From positions 1,374,001 to 1,438,000 of the forward strand of contig NZ_JHZY01000004.1 in NCBI RefSeq assembly GCF_000687915.1: 64,000 nucleotides of DNA, in the 5' to 3' direction. The notes under the pieces were generated by a model that saw nothing but the letters and a program-made list of their open reading frames with translations, had not been told where the DNA came from and made no database searches. Position numbers and translations under genes: made by a program. The stretch comes from Leeuwenhoekiella sp. MAR_2009_132 (GTDB taxonomy: Bacteria; Bacteroidota; Bacteroidia; Flavobacteriales; Flavobacteriaceae). The number at the start of each line of letters is the position of its first letter. Positions within the stretch are counted from its first letter, which is position 1. Shown in pieces: positions 45,456 through 55,464 of this stretch.

Positions 45456-47252
45456 ATGAAGAACATTCGCAATTTTTGCATTATAGCTCACATTGATCAC
45501 GGTAAAAGTACCCTTGCAGATCGTTTACTCGACGCTACGGGTTCTGTTACAGCACGTGAAAAACAAGAGCAACTTTTAGATAGTATGGATCTTGAGCGTG
45601 AACGTGGTATCACCATTAAATCGCACGCTATACAGATGGATTATGTACATAACGGTGAGCCCTATATACTTAATCTTATTGACACTCCAGGTCACGTAGA
45701 TTTCTCATATGAGGTATCTCGTAGTATTGCTGCCTGCGAAGGCGCTTTGCTAATTGTTGATGCAGCTCAAAGTATACAGGCACAAACTATTTCTAACCTA
45801 TATCTGGCTTTAGAAAATGATCTTGAGATTATACCTGTTTTAAATAAAGTTGATTTACCCAGCGCAAATCCAGAGGAAGTTACAGACGATATTGTAGATC
45901 TTTTAGGTTGTAAACATGAAGATGTAATTCCTGCAAGTGCAAAGACAGGTTTGGGAATTCAGGAAATTTTAAATGCAATTATTGAACGTATACCTCCTCC
46001 TAAAGGTGTGGTAGATGAACCGTTACAAGCACTTATTTTTGATTCGGTTTACAATCCTTTTAGAGGGGTTGAAACCTATTTTAGAGTTTTAAACGGGGAA
46101 ATTAAAAAAGGCCAAAACATCAAGTTTATGGCTACCGGTAAAACTTACTTTGCAGATGAAGTAGGAACGCTTAATCTTAAACAGACTCCTAAAAAAGTAA
46201 TTAAAACAGGAGATGTAGGTTACCTTATTACCGGTATTAAAGAAGCAAAAGAAGTAAAGGTAGGGGATACTATTACAGATGCAAAGACGCCTACTACAAA
46301 TATGATTGAAGGTTTTGAAGATGTGAAACCTATGGTATTTGCAGGTATTTATCCTGTAGATACTGAAGATTATGAAGATTTACGCTCTTCTATGGAAAAA
46401 CTGCAGTTAAATGATGCTTCTTTAGTATTTGTACCGGAAAGTTCTGCTGCTCTTGGTTTTGGTTTTAGATGTGGGTTTTTAGGAATGTTGCATCTTGAAA
46501 TCATACAGGAACGTTTAGAGCGTGAGTTTGATATGACTGTAATCACTACAGTACCTAACGTATCCTACCATGCATACACAATTAAAAACAGAGATACGCC
46601 TATCTTAGTTAATAACCCTTCAGATTTACCAGACCCTTCTGGGATAGATCGCGTTGAAGAACCATTTATAAAGGCTTCTATAATTACTAAAGCAGATTTT
46701 GTAGGACCTGTAATGTCTCTATGTATTGAGAAGCGGGGTCAGATTACAAATCAAACTTATTTAACTCCAGAGCGTGTTGAATTGTCTTTTGATATGCCGC
46801 TTGCTGAAATCGTTTTTGACTTCTACGATCGTCTTAAAACGGTTTCAAAAGGATACGCTTCTTTTGATTATACACCTATAGGTATGCGTGCATCACATCT
46901 GGTTAAGGTAGATGTATTGTTAAATGCGAATGTAGTAGATGCACTATCTGCACTTTTACACCGTGACAATGCCTACGATATAGGTAAACGAATTTGTGAG
47001 AAATTAAAAGAGCTAATACCACGCCAGCAGTTTGATATACCTATACAAGCTGCAATAGGGGCTAAAGTTATTGCAAGAGAAACGGTAAAGGCTTTACGTA
47101 AAGACGTTACCGCAAAATGTTATGGTGGTGATATTTCGCGTAAGCGTAAACTTCTTGAAAAACAGAAAAAAGGTAAAAAACGTATGCGTCAGGTAGGTAA
47201 CGTTGAAATACCACAGGAAGCATTTATGGCTGTTTTAAAACTTAATGATTAA
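45456..47252 (+). CDS. lepA: Translation elongation factor 4
   Basis: A ribosomal GTPase that acts on stalled or mistranslocated ribosomes. G1 [18 protein letters not shown]2 region [11 protein letters not shown]3 DTPGHVDF, G4 NKVDLPSA, and the LepA-specific C-terminal [23 protein letters not shown], whose RNA-binding tail defines the family. 598 residues. The stop codon overlaps the start of a small membrane protein gene. Confidence 0.97.
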   Translation: MKNIRNFCIIAHIDHGKSTLADRLLDATGSVTAREKQEQLLDSMDLERERGITIKSHAIQMDYVHNGEPYILNLIDTPGHVDFSYEVSRSIAACEGALLIVDAAQSIQAQTISNLYLALENDLEIIPVLNKVDLPSANPEEVTDDIVDLLGCKHEDVIPASAKTGLGIQEILNAIIERIPPPKGVVDEPLQALIFDSVYNPFRGVETYFRVLNGEIKKGQNIKFMATGKTYFADEVGTLNLKQTPKKVIKTGDVGYLITGIKEAKEVKVGDTITDAKTPTTNMIEGFEDVKPMVFAGIYPVDTEDYEDLRSSMEKLQLNDASLVFVPESSAALGFGFRCGFLGMLHLEIIQERLEREFDMTVITTVPNVSYHAYTIKNRDTPILVNNPSDLPDPSGIDRVEEPFIKASIITKADFVGPVMSLCIEKRGQITNQTYLTPERVELSFDMPLAEIVFDFYDRLKTVSKGYASFDYTPIGMRASHLVKVDVLLNANVVDALSALLHRDNAYDIGKRICEKLKELIPRQQFDIPIQAAIGAKVIARETVKALRKDVTAKCYGGDISRKRKLLEKQKKGKKRMRQVGNVEIPQEAFMAVLKLND

Positions 47253-47422
47253 TGCAAAAGAAACAACTCATAGGCCTGGGATTAATTGTGGTTTGCGGCG
47301 GGTTAAGTCAATGGACGCCTGCTAAAGAAAATCAACTTATGGTCTGGCTTATGGCACTAGGAGCAATGGCAGGAATGCTGCTGGTCTTATCAGAATATTT
47401 TACTTCAAAAAAAGAGTCTTAG
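47252..47422 (+). CDS. Small two-helix membrane protein coupled to lepA
   Basis: 56 residues starting at the ATG that overlaps the lepA stop (TAATG). Two hydrophobic segments (LIGLGLIVVCGGLSQW and MVWLMALGAMAGMLLVLSEYF) are joined by a short polar loop, and it ends in KKES. A terminator follows directly. The tight overlap and terminator make it a credible gene; function unknown. Confidence 0.65.
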   Translation: MQKKQLIGLGLIVVCGGLSQWTPAKENQLMVWLMALGAMAGMLLVLSEYFTSKKES

Positions 47423-47438
47423 TTAAGACTTTTTTTTT
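47412..47438 (+). terminator. Terminator after lepA/small gene
   Basis: A 6-bp stem AGTCTT/AAGACT with AGTT loop and eight T residues. It overlaps the end of the small gene. Confidence 0.75.
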
Positions 47439-47455
47439 GAAGTAATTCTTAAGAA

Positions 47456-48550
47456 TTAGTACTGTTTAAGTAAAATTTTTGCTCCATTAGTTCTACCAGA
47501 TTCTAAAGCTGCTTCTACAATTTGAATATCACGTAGGCCTTCGATCCCTGGGGCAGTCATCTCTTTATTTTCTAGGATAGAGAGCGCATCATCATCCATT
47601 TGCAGCGTTTGTTGATTGCAATTGCAAGGTTCAAGCTTTTTCCCATCACTAGTGCTACCCTGAACTCCCGTATAACTCTGAAAAGGGGACAGTTCATAAT
47701 TTCCATCTTTACAAGCTACTTTTAAAAAATTTATATTGTCAGCATAAGTTACCCGGCCTTTAGCTGTTATTCCGTCAGGAAATTCTACGTCAAAATAGGT
47801 GATTTCTTCAGCTCCGTTTGTAAACAGCGATTTGCGTTGAGTAACGTGTTTTGCGGTTAATGATACTGGTTCGAGACCCGTTGCATAACGCATTGCATTA
47901 ATAGGGTAAACACCCATATCATAGATTGCACCTCCTCCTTTTGCACCATCTAATCGCCAGCCTGCATCAGCACCAATTTTAAAACCGGCTTCTGTGTGTA
48001 CCTGCTCTAGAGCACCGTAGGGTTGTGTTTTAGACCATTCTATGATTGTCTTTGTGTTTTCTTCATGTTGCATACGGTAGCCAATGGCCAGTTTTACTCC
48101 GTTCTTATCGCAAGCATCTATTATTTCCTGACATTCTGCTACAGTCATTGCCATAGGTTTTTCGCAAAAAACATGTTTACCAGCTTCAGCGGCTAATATG
48201 CAGAATTTTTTATGTAAAAAAGTAGGTGTAACAATGTACACTACATCAATATCTTTATTATCAACTATTGAAGACAGATTTTCATAATTATAAATATTAC
48301 TGTCTTTGATCCCATATCTATCTTTCCAGGTAGGAATTTTTTCAGGACTTCCTGTAACAATACCCCTCAACTCTATATGCTGCGTTTTCTGAAGCGCAGG
48401 AGCTAAATTGTTTGTAGCGTAACTACCCAGACCTAAAAGCGCAATGCCAAGCTTCTTATTAGGTTTTGAACACGCTAAGTAAGGAAATGGAATCGTAGTG
48501 GCTGCAACGGCGAGACCAGATTTTTTAATAAACGAACGTCTGTTTTGCAT
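47456..48550 (-). CDS. Gfo/Idh/MocA-family oxidoreductase with Tat signal
   Basis: 364 residues. A twin-arginine leader NRRSFIKKSGLAVAATTIPFPYLAC (the cysteine may be lipidated), then a Rossmann fold (LGIALLGLGSYATNNLAPAL), the family motif VFCEKPMAMTVAECQEII near 125 and YRMQHEENTKTI with the substrate-side histidine region. Tat-exported Gfo/Idh proteins act on sugars outside the cytoplasm; the substrate here is unknown. Glucose-fructose-oxidoreductase is the nearest class. Confidence 0.87.
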   Translation of the reverse strand: MQNRRSFIKKSGLAVAATTIPFPYLACSKPNKKLGIALLGLGSYATNNLAPALQKTQHIELRGIVTGSPEKIPTWKDRYGIKDSNIYNYENLSSIVDNKDIDVVYIVTPTFLHKKFCILAAEAGKHVFCEKPMAMTVAECQEIIDACDKNGVKLAIGYRMQHEENTKTIIEWSKTQPYGALEQVHTEAGFKIGADAGWRLDGAKGGGAIYDMGVYPINAMRYATGLEPVSLTAKHVTQRKSLFTNGAEEITYFDVEFPDGITAKGRVTYADNINFLKVACKDGNYELSPFQSYTGVQGSTSDGKKLEPCNCNQQTLQMDDDALSILENKEMTAPGIEGLRDIQIVEAALESGRTNGAKILLKQY

Positions 48551-48675
48551 TTTATATTTTTTAGAAATTTACAGAACAATTTGATATTAAAACACATACC
48601 CGCAATCACTTAGCAAAATTTTAATATACGTTGCTACCATAATAAGAAAAAATGCACGAGTCCTTAAAATTATTC

Positions 48676-48706
48676 AATAAAAAAAGGGACTCAATTTGAA
48701 TCCCTT
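48676..48706 (-). terminator. Terminator after the antiporter gene
   Basis: AAGGGA/TCCCTT plus the inner TCAA/TTGA pairing, with one mismatch between them, and a T run on the minus strand. 6 bases past the antiporter stop. Confidence 0.7.
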
Positions 48707-48711
48707 AAATA

Positions 48712-50586
48712 TTATGCTTCTGGCTCTTCTATGACCAGTTTTTCTTTAACCGGCATTTTTTCTGGATCAAATGGTTTTCCTAAATAAACCAACTTAGTAT
48801 CTACATATGAATCTACCTCAAGATCGTCTATATTAGATTTTAAAATTTCGAGTTCGCCAGATTCCTTTTTCAAAAATATAGGAATACTATTTTTATCTGC
48901 TCGGGTACTTTCTATCAACTTCTCAAACATCTCTTTAGAATCAATATTAACTTCCTGAATAGTGGGATGTGCGCGGGCCACTTCGGTTAAGCGAATAAAA
49001 TCGTCTGTAGGTGAAAATAAACCTCCTTCGGGACTGCTTTGAGGATCTTTCATCTCATCTGGAGTAATGAGTCTAAATGCGCCATTTTCACCAAAAATAT
49101 CTTTAAATCTATTAATGGCATATTGATTTATATCACCATTACCGGTTAGTGCCATCAAATATCCTACATCATTAAGTTCTATATTATTCATTAAGCTATC
49201 TGAATAAATGCTGTCTTCAATAGCTTCCAGACCGCGTTCTTTTGCTTTTTCGATATTCACACTGTTACTGTCAACAAGTACAACGTGACGACCACCTTTC
49301 ATCAAATATTCTGCAATAATTCGGGAAGCTTTAGACGCACCTATAATCACTATACCTTTAGATTCAGTTAAAAACACACCTACAATTTTAGCAAAAAGAC
49401 GTGCCGTTGTTGCGTTTAATAAAACCGTTCCTAACACAATCATAAATACAAGAGGCGTGATATATTCTGCCCCGGCAACACCTTCATCTACCAGTTTTAA
49501 TCCAAAGAGTGAGGCAATACCTGCAGCAACAATACCACGTGGGCCTACCCAACTTACAAACAGTTTCTCATTAAACTTGAGACCAGACCCTTTTGAGCTT
49601 AAGAATACGCCTATAGGTCGCAACACAAAAACAACAATAGCAAATAACAATACCGCCTTCCAGGTATAAACGAGATATAAATCTTGGATTTCTATGTTTG
49701 CTGAAAGTAGAATAAACAGCAACGAAATAAGAAGTACACTTAGCGATTCTTTAAAATATAAAAGTTCTTTTAAGTTAGGTAATTTCATATTACCCATTAC
49801 CATACCCATCACCACTACAGAAAGAAGGCCGCTCTCGTGCGCAAATAAGTCTGAAAGTATAAAAACACCTAAAACAGAAGCGAGTGTAAATACATTTAAT
49901 AAGTAATGCGGAATGACTTTTCGTTTAATACATAAAGCCAGTGCATGTGCAAAAGTAAAACCGAAGGTAAAGCCAAAAAGTACAATTTTACCAAACTCTT
50001 CAAGAGCGGTTAATGTAAACTCGCTACCGGCATCTACACTAATAAATTCAAATACTAATACGGCAACAAGAGCTCCTATAGGATCTATTAAAATACCTTC
50101 CCATTTTAAGATTGTCGAAATATCTTTTTTAAGCGGAATATTTCTTAGAATGGGTGTAATCACGGTGGGTCCCGTAACTATTATTAATGCAGAGAATAAA
50201 AACGATATACGTAAACTTAAATCAAAAATATAATAGGCAGCAGCTCCCGCTCCAAAAAACGTAACTAAAGATCCTACAATAATTAACTTTGTAATCACGG
50301 GGCCTACATTTTTTATCTCACTAAAACGCAGTGTAAGGCCTCCCTCAAAAAGAATAATCCCAATTGCCAGTGACACAAAATTAAATAGCCGCTCTCCGGG
50401 AAAAATACCCACTTCACCATTCCATATAGGTTCAATCCATTTTGAACCGTCATAAGTAAATAAGGTAGAGATAGGTCCCACAAAAAGCCCGATAAGTATA
50501 AGCGGTAAAATCGCCGGAATTTTAAACTTCCAGGCAACCCATTGTGCTAGTATTCCTAATATAATGATTCCTCCCAGTTCTAACAT
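48712..50586 (-). CDS. Cation:proton antiporter (CPA1/NhaP-like) with TrkA_N domain
   Basis: 624 residues. About 12 membrane helices in the first 400 residues (start LGGIIILGILAQWVAWKFKIPAILPLILIGL; ALIIVTGPTVITPILRNIP near 135 is the usual CPA motif). A cytoplasmic TrkA_N/Rossmann domain follows (GIVIIGASKASRIIAEYLMKGG near 415) and ends in an acidic tail. The domain suggests regulation by nucleotides. It probably exports Na+ or K+ in exchange for protons. Confidence 0.9.
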   Translation of the reverse strand: MLELGGIIILGILAQWVAWKFKIPAILPLILIGLFVGPISTLFTYDGSKWIEPIWNGEVGIFPGERLFNFVSLAIGIILFEGGLTLRFSEIKNVGPVITKLIIVGSLVTFFGAGAAAYYIFDLSLRISFLFSALIIVTGPTVITPILRNIPLKKDISTILKWEGILIDPIGALVAVLVFEFISVDAGSEFTLTALEEFGKIVLFGFTFGFTFAHALALCIKRKVIPHYLLNVFTLASVLGVFILSDLFAHESGLLSVVVMGMVMGNMKLPNLKELLYFKESLSVLLISLLFILLSANIEIQDLYLVYTWKAVLLFAIVVFVLRPIGVFLSSKGSGLKFNEKLFVSWVGPRGIVAAGIASLFGLKLVDEGVAGAEYITPLVFMIVLGTVLLNATTARLFAKIVGVFLTESKGIVIIGASKASRIIAEYLMKGGRHVVLVDSNSVNIEKAKERGLEAIEDSIYSDSLMNNIELNDVGYLMALTGNGDINQYAINRFKDIFGENGAFRLITPDEMKDPQSSPEGGLFSPTDDFIRLTEVARAHPTIQEVNIDSKEMFEKLIESTRADKNSIPIFLKKESGELEILKSNIDDLEVDSYVDTKLVYLGKPFDPEKMPVKEKLVIEEPEA

Positions 50587-50823
50587 GAATTCAATTTTTT
50601 GCTATGATACGTTTTTCTGCATTGATTCTAAAGCGCACAAAGCCGTTTCCGTGTTAAATATAGCTTAATTAGACGGCTAGAAAAATTTGATTTAACGTGC
50701 TTTTAGTATTTTGCAAGACTTTACCTAATAATTGAGGTGTGCCTTTTAAAAAGATATGTGATAATGTTATGTGATATTTTTTAAAATTCAGTACATATCA
50801 ACTGGTTTACAGAACGCAACTAT

Positions 50824-51681
50824 ATGATAATACACGCAATTGACGCCGGCAGTTTTAAATTAGACGGTGGTGCTATGTTTGGTGTTGTTCCCAAAACATT
50901 ATGGACACGTACAAACCCCGCAGATGCAAATAATATGATAGACATTGGTGCACGATGTCTGCTTATTGAACACAGCAATCGCCTAATACTTATAGACACG
51001 GGAATGGGAGATAAACAAAGTGATAAATTCTTTGGTTATTATCATCCCTGGGGAGATGCTACTTTAGAAAAATCATTGAAGCAAAAAGGCTTTCACCCAG
51101 ATGATATTACCGATGTTTTTCTTACACATTTACACTTTGACCACAGTGGTGGCTCTATAAAATGGGCAAATGACGGCAAAACCCTGATACCTACCTTTAA
51201 GAATGCAATTTACTGGAGTAACGCAGATCATTGGGAATGGGCAACAAAACCTAATGCTCGTGAGAAAGCTTCTTTTTTAGAAGAAAACATTTTACCTATT
51301 AAACAAAGTGGTCAATTGCGATTTGTTGATAAACCTCAAAACGCTTTTTCTGCAACATCAGAACTTGATTTTGGTATTTTATTTGCAGATGGTCATACCG
51401 ATAAGCAAATGATTCCGCATATAGAATACAAAGATAAAACCCTTGTTTTTATGGCAGATTTGCTTCCTACAGCAGGCCATTTACCATTGCCTTATGTAAT
51501 GGGTTTTGATACAAGACCCTTGCTCACCTTAGGTGAAAAAGACACGTTTTTGAAAGAAGCCGCAGATAATAATTATTATTTATGGCTAGAGCATGATGCT
51601 CACAATCCCATAATCACAGTAGAACATACAGATAAAGGGGTTAGACTTAAAGAACGTTTTAAGATCGAAGACGTCCTGTAA
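50824..51681 (+). CDS. MBL-fold metallo-hydrolase
   Basis: 285 residues. The metal-binding HxHxDH motif is TDVFLTHLHFDHSGG (His-x-His-x-Asp-His near 100), followed by YWSNADHWEW, the third histidine in FADGHTDKQMIPH near 203, and YLWLEHDAHNP at the end. It resembles AHL-lactonase-like cytoplasmic hydrolases. There is no signal peptide. The substrate is not readable. Confidence 0.88.
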   Translation: MIIHAIDAGSFKLDGGAMFGVVPKTLWTRTNPADANNMIDIGARCLLIEHSNRLILIDTGMGDKQSDKFFGYYHPWGDATLEKSLKQKGFHPDDITDVFLTHLHFDHSGGSIKWANDGKTLIPTFKNAIYWSNADHWEWATKPNAREKASFLEENILPIKQSGQLRFVDKPQNAFSATSELDFGILFADGHTDKQMIPHIEYKDKTLVFMADLLPTAGHLPLPYVMGFDTRPLLTLGEKDTFLKEAADNNYYLWLEHDAHNPIITVEHTDKGVRLKERFKIEDVL

Positions 51682-51749
51682 ACCAGACCTCTTACTTGAG
51701 TTAAAAGCGAAAACCTTCAAACAAAAATTTAAATAACAACTCCTATAAA

Positions 51750-53399
51750 ATGAAAAGAATTTTTATTGCAGCATTTAGTGCTGCACTGTTTCTAAATGCT
51801 TGCGGTACCGCACCATTACTTACCATACCGGAAGAAAATGTAGATAAACTTCCTTTAAAAATAAGTGACCTCAGCGAAGACCAATTGAAGAATTGGCCGA
51901 TGATGGATATCACTATGGACACTGTGCCGGGTATGAGTGTTGAGAAAACCTATGCCGAACTTATTAAAGGCAAAGGAACTTCTGTAATTGTAGGTGTCGT
52001 CGACAGCGGTATAGATATTACGCATGAAGATCTTAAAAATGTATTGTGGACAAATCCTGGGGAAATTGCCGGTAACGGTATTGACGATGACAAAAACGGA
52101 TATATTGATGACGTGCACGGATGGAATTTTCTAGGAGACATTGTTCAGGAACAATTAGAGAAAAGCAGAATCGTACAGAAATACGATGCACAGTTTAAAG
52201 GCAAAACTTTAGATCAAGTGCCTGCTGCTCAAAAAGAGCTATTTAAAACCTATACCGAGGCTAAAAGACAGGTAGAAACAGAGCGTGATGAATTAATTCA
52301 GCAAAAAACGCAATACGATGGCTTACTTGCAGCCGTAAAAACTGCTCATGCTGCTGCTACAGAAAAATTTGGGAAAGAAGATTATACTGTAGAAGATGTT
52401 GCTACATTACCCGCAACAACAGCGATGGAGGAACGCAATAAAGGTGTGCTTACTCAAATGCTAACGTATGCAGATACGATTCCAGAATTTTTAGTAATGC
52501 TTAATGAGCAACTAGAAAGCATGACAGATCGTCTTAATAACAATTACAATCTAGAGGGTAATTACCGTAGTGTTTTAGGTGATAATCCTGATGATATTAA
52601 AGATGTTGTTTATGGTAATAACAATGTAACAGGACCAGATCCTGATGCTGCTTTACACGGTACACACGTTGCCGGTATTATTGCTGCTCAACGCGATAAT
52701 GGGATAGGGATGAATGGTGTTGCAAACAATGTGAAAATTATGACTGTTCGCGCGGTGCCAGATGGTGATGAGCGCGACAAGGATATCGCATTGGCTTTAC
52801 GATATGCTGTTGACAATGGAGCAAAAGTAATCAATACTAGTTTTGGTAAATACTTTGCTACCAACCCGGAGTGGGTTTACGATGCAATAAAATATGCTGC
52901 AAAAAAGGATGTTCTTATCGTAAATGCTGCAGGTAATGAGGGTATAGATCTTGATATGGGTGATACGGTATATCCTAACGATCAATTAGATAATATTACC
53001 GAGTTTGCAGATAATGTGATTACGGTTGGCGCTTTAAACTATAAATACGGAGGTAAACTGGTAGCAAGCTTTTCTAACTTTGGTAAAGCTAATGTAGATG
53101 TTTTTGCTCCCGGTGTTCAAATCTGGTCAACTACACCAGGTAACTCTTATCAGTTTTTACAGGGGACTTCTATGGCTTCGCCAGAAGTTGCCGGTGTAGC
53201 TGCAATGTTGAGATCGTATTACCCTCAATTTTCTGCTGCACAAATAAAGCAGATTATTTTACAGAGTGGTGTAACTACAAACATTCAGGTTTCTGCAGGT
53301 GAAGAAGGTGAAGTGGTTAAACCATTTTCGGCGTTATCTAAAACAGGTAAAATGGTTAATATGTACAACGCCTTTAAAATGGCCGAATTATCAAAATAA
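51750..53399 (+). CDS. Subtilisin-like S8 serine protease, lipoprotein, with large insertion
   Basis: 549 residues. A lipobox (AALFLNAC, Cys18) anchors it outside. The catalytic triad is Asp85 (VVDSGIDITHEDL), His303 (HGTHVAGIIAA) and Ser474 (GTSMASPEVAG), with the oxyanion Asn396 (NAAGNEG). D and H are 218 residues apart rather than the usual ~40, owing to a charged helical insertion (about 130-290, IVQEQLEKSRIVQKYDAQFK...). It could be a regulatory or pro-like segment. It is next to an M1 peptidase. Confidence 0.93.
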   Translation: MKRIFIAAFSAALFLNACGTAPLLTIPEENVDKLPLKISDLSEDQLKNWPMMDITMDTVPGMSVEKTYAELIKGKGTSVIVGVVDSGIDITHEDLKNVLWTNPGEIAGNGIDDDKNGYIDDVHGWNFLGDIVQEQLEKSRIVQKYDAQFKGKTLDQVPAAQKELFKTYTEAKRQVETERDELIQQKTQYDGLLAAVKTAHAAATEKFGKEDYTVEDVATLPATTAMEERNKGVLTQMLTYADTIPEFLVMLNEQLESMTDRLNNNYNLEGNYRSVLGDNPDDIKDVVYGNNNVTGPDPDAALHGTHVAGIIAAQRDNGIGMNGVANNVKIMTVRAVPDGDERDKDIALALRYAVDNGAKVINTSFGKYFATNPEWVYDAIKYAAKKDVLIVNAAGNEGIDLDMGDTVYPNDQLDNITEFADNVITVGALNYKYGGKLVASFSNFGKANVDVFAPGVQIWSTTPGNSYQFLQGTSMASPEVAGVAAMLRSYYPQFSAAQIKQIILQSGVTTNIQVSAGEEGEVVKPFSALSKTGKMVNMYNAFKMAELSK

Positions 53400-53491
53400 T
53401 TTGAATAAATACCGAAAAATTAAAGATAAGCTTTCAATGTTTCGGGGTTGATTCTGATAATATTTAATACCTCCTAATTGGTAAAATCTAA

Positions 53492-55339
53492 ATGAATATG
53501 AATTTAAAAGTTCTAATAAGTCTTTCTTTTTTAAGTGTTTTTGCTTTCGCGCAGGCACAAGACAATACGTCTTACTGGCAACAACACGTTGACTACAAGA
53601 TGAATGTTGATATGGATGTGGATAACTACACTTATACCGGTACACAAGAATTGGTATATACAAACAATTCTCCAGATACATTAAGTCAGGTTTTTTATCA
53701 TCTTTATTTTAATGCGTTTCAACCGGGAAGTGAAATGGATGTACGCTCTCTAAACATTAAAGATCCTGACGGAAGGGTTAAAGACCGTATTTCAAAATTA
53801 AAGCCAGACGAGATAGGGTTTTTAAAAGTTGATAAACTATCTCAAAACGGAACTCCCTTAACCTATCAAGTTGCAGGGACTGTTCTTGAAGTTAGCCTGG
53901 CAAAACCTATCGCACCAGGTGAAAGCACCACTTTTAATATGAATTTTAACGGGCAGGTGCCAGTACAGATACGCAGAAGCGGTCGTGATAACGCTGAAGG
54001 TGTAGCGCTGTCTATGACGCAGTGGTATCCTAAATTAGCAGAATATGACTTTGAAGGTTGGCACGCAGACCCCTATATCGCTCGTGAATTTCACGGCGTA
54101 TGGGGAGATTTTGATGTTAAAATAACGATAGATTCAGAATACACTATAGGTGGTACCGGTAACTTACAAAACCCGGAAATAGGTCACGGTTATAATGAGC
54201 CGGGTCAAAAAGCGGTTAAACCTGTAAAGGGTAAATACACCTGGCATTTTGTAGCTCCTAATGTACACGACTTTGCTTGGGCAGCAGATCCTGATTATAT
54301 ACACGATAAATTAACCGCAGAAGATGGTACAGTACTTCATTTTTTCTATAAAGACGATAAAGAAATCATAGAAAACTGGAAAAAACTACAACCCAAAACA
54401 GCAGATTTATTAATGTACTATAACGAGCATATAGGTCCTTATCCTTATGATCAATATTCTGTGATACAAGGTGGTGATGGTGGTATGGAGTATGCGATGT
54501 GTACATTAATTACGGGCGGAAGAAATTTAGGCAGCCTTATAGGAGTTACTGCACACGAGTTTGCACATACCTGGTTTCAGTTTTTAATGGCTACAAATGA
54601 GCAAAAACACGAGTGGATGGATGAAGGTTTTACATCCTACATCTCTGATGAAGCAATGAACGTAGTTATGGATGAACAAAAACCAAATCCGCAGGCAGGA
54701 AATTACAATTCGTATTTTAGACTCGCTACAAGCGGCTTTGAACAGCCACAGACAACCTATGCAGACCGCTATGCTTTAAATGCAGCATACGGCGCTTCTG
54801 CATATTCTAAAGGTGCTGTGTTTATGGCACAACTAGGTTATATTATAGGCAAAGAGAATCTTGATAAAACCATTAAGAACTATTACAAAAACTGGCATTT
54901 TAAACATCCTATGCCTAACGATATTAAACGTGAGGCAGAGAAGGTGAGTGGTATGCAGTTAGACTGGTATCTTGTAGACTGGACGCAAACTACAAATACA
55001 ATCGACTATGCGATTAAAAATGTAGAAGAAGTAGACGGTAAAACTCAGGTAACATTAGAGCGTAAAGGCCTTATGCCAATGCCTATAGATTTTTACATCA
55101 ATACTACAGATGATACCAATGAAGCCTATTACATTCCGTTGAGAATGATGCGTGCAGAAAAACCTAATCCATTTCCAGAAATGAAGCGTACGCAACTGGA
55201 AGACTGGCCATGGGCAATGCCTACGTATACATTTACGATAGACAAACCGCTTTCAGAAATTAAAGCAATGACTATAGATGCACAACAATTATTGGCAGAT
55301 ATAGATAGGTCAAACAACAGCTGGACACAGACTGAATAG
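53492..55339 (+). CDS. M1-family metallopeptidase, exported
   Basis: 615 residues with a signal peptide (1-22, LSFLSVFAFAQA). The zinc motif is VTAHEFAHTWFQFLM near 355 with the third ligand in MDEGFTSYISDE near 378. The N-terminal beta-saddle domain and C-terminal half fit M1. It probably trims peptides produced by the neighbouring S8 protease, though that is inference from the neighbourhood. Confidence 0.9.
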   Translation: MNMNLKVLISLSFLSVFAFAQAQDNTSYWQQHVDYKMNVDMDVDNYTYTGTQELVYTNNSPDTLSQVFYHLYFNAFQPGSEMDVRSLNIKDPDGRVKDRISKLKPDEIGFLKVDKLSQNGTPLTYQVAGTVLEVSLAKPIAPGESTTFNMNFNGQVPVQIRRSGRDNAEGVALSMTQWYPKLAEYDFEGWHADPYIAREFHGVWGDFDVKITIDSEYTIGGTGNLQNPEIGHGYNEPGQKAVKPVKGKYTWHFVAPNVHDFAWAADPDYIHDKLTAEDGTVLHFFYKDDKEIIENWKKLQPKTADLLMYYNEHIGPYPYDQYSVIQGGDGGMEYAMCTLITGGRNLGSLIGVTAHEFAHTWFQFLMATNEQKHEWMDEGFTSYISDEAMNVVMDEQKPNPQAGNYNSYFRLATSGFEQPQTTYADRYALNAAYGASAYSKGAVFMAQLGYIIGKENLDKTIKNYYKNWHFKHPMPNDIKREAEKVSGMQLDWYLVDWTQTTNTIDYAIKNVEEVDGKTQVTLERKGLMPMPIDFYINTTDDTNEAYYIPLRMMRAEKPNPFPEMKRTQLEDWPWAMPTYTFTIDKPLSEIKAMTIDAQQLLADIDRSNNSWTQTE

Positions 55340-55362
55340 TTTCAGTTTTTAAAAAAGCTCTT

Positions 55363-55395
55363 AAAGCCGGTTCGTCTATTGAACCGGCTTTTTAT
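55363..55395 (+). terminator. Terminator after the first M1 peptidase
   Basis: An 11-bp perfect stem (AAAGCCGGTTC/GAACCGGCTTT) with a 7-base loop and T run. Confidence 0.9.
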
Positions 55396-55464
55396 ATTCG
55401 GGTTGTTTATAATGTCTTCATTCAATTTTTCCGATATTTAAAATTATCAATGCTACCGTAATTT

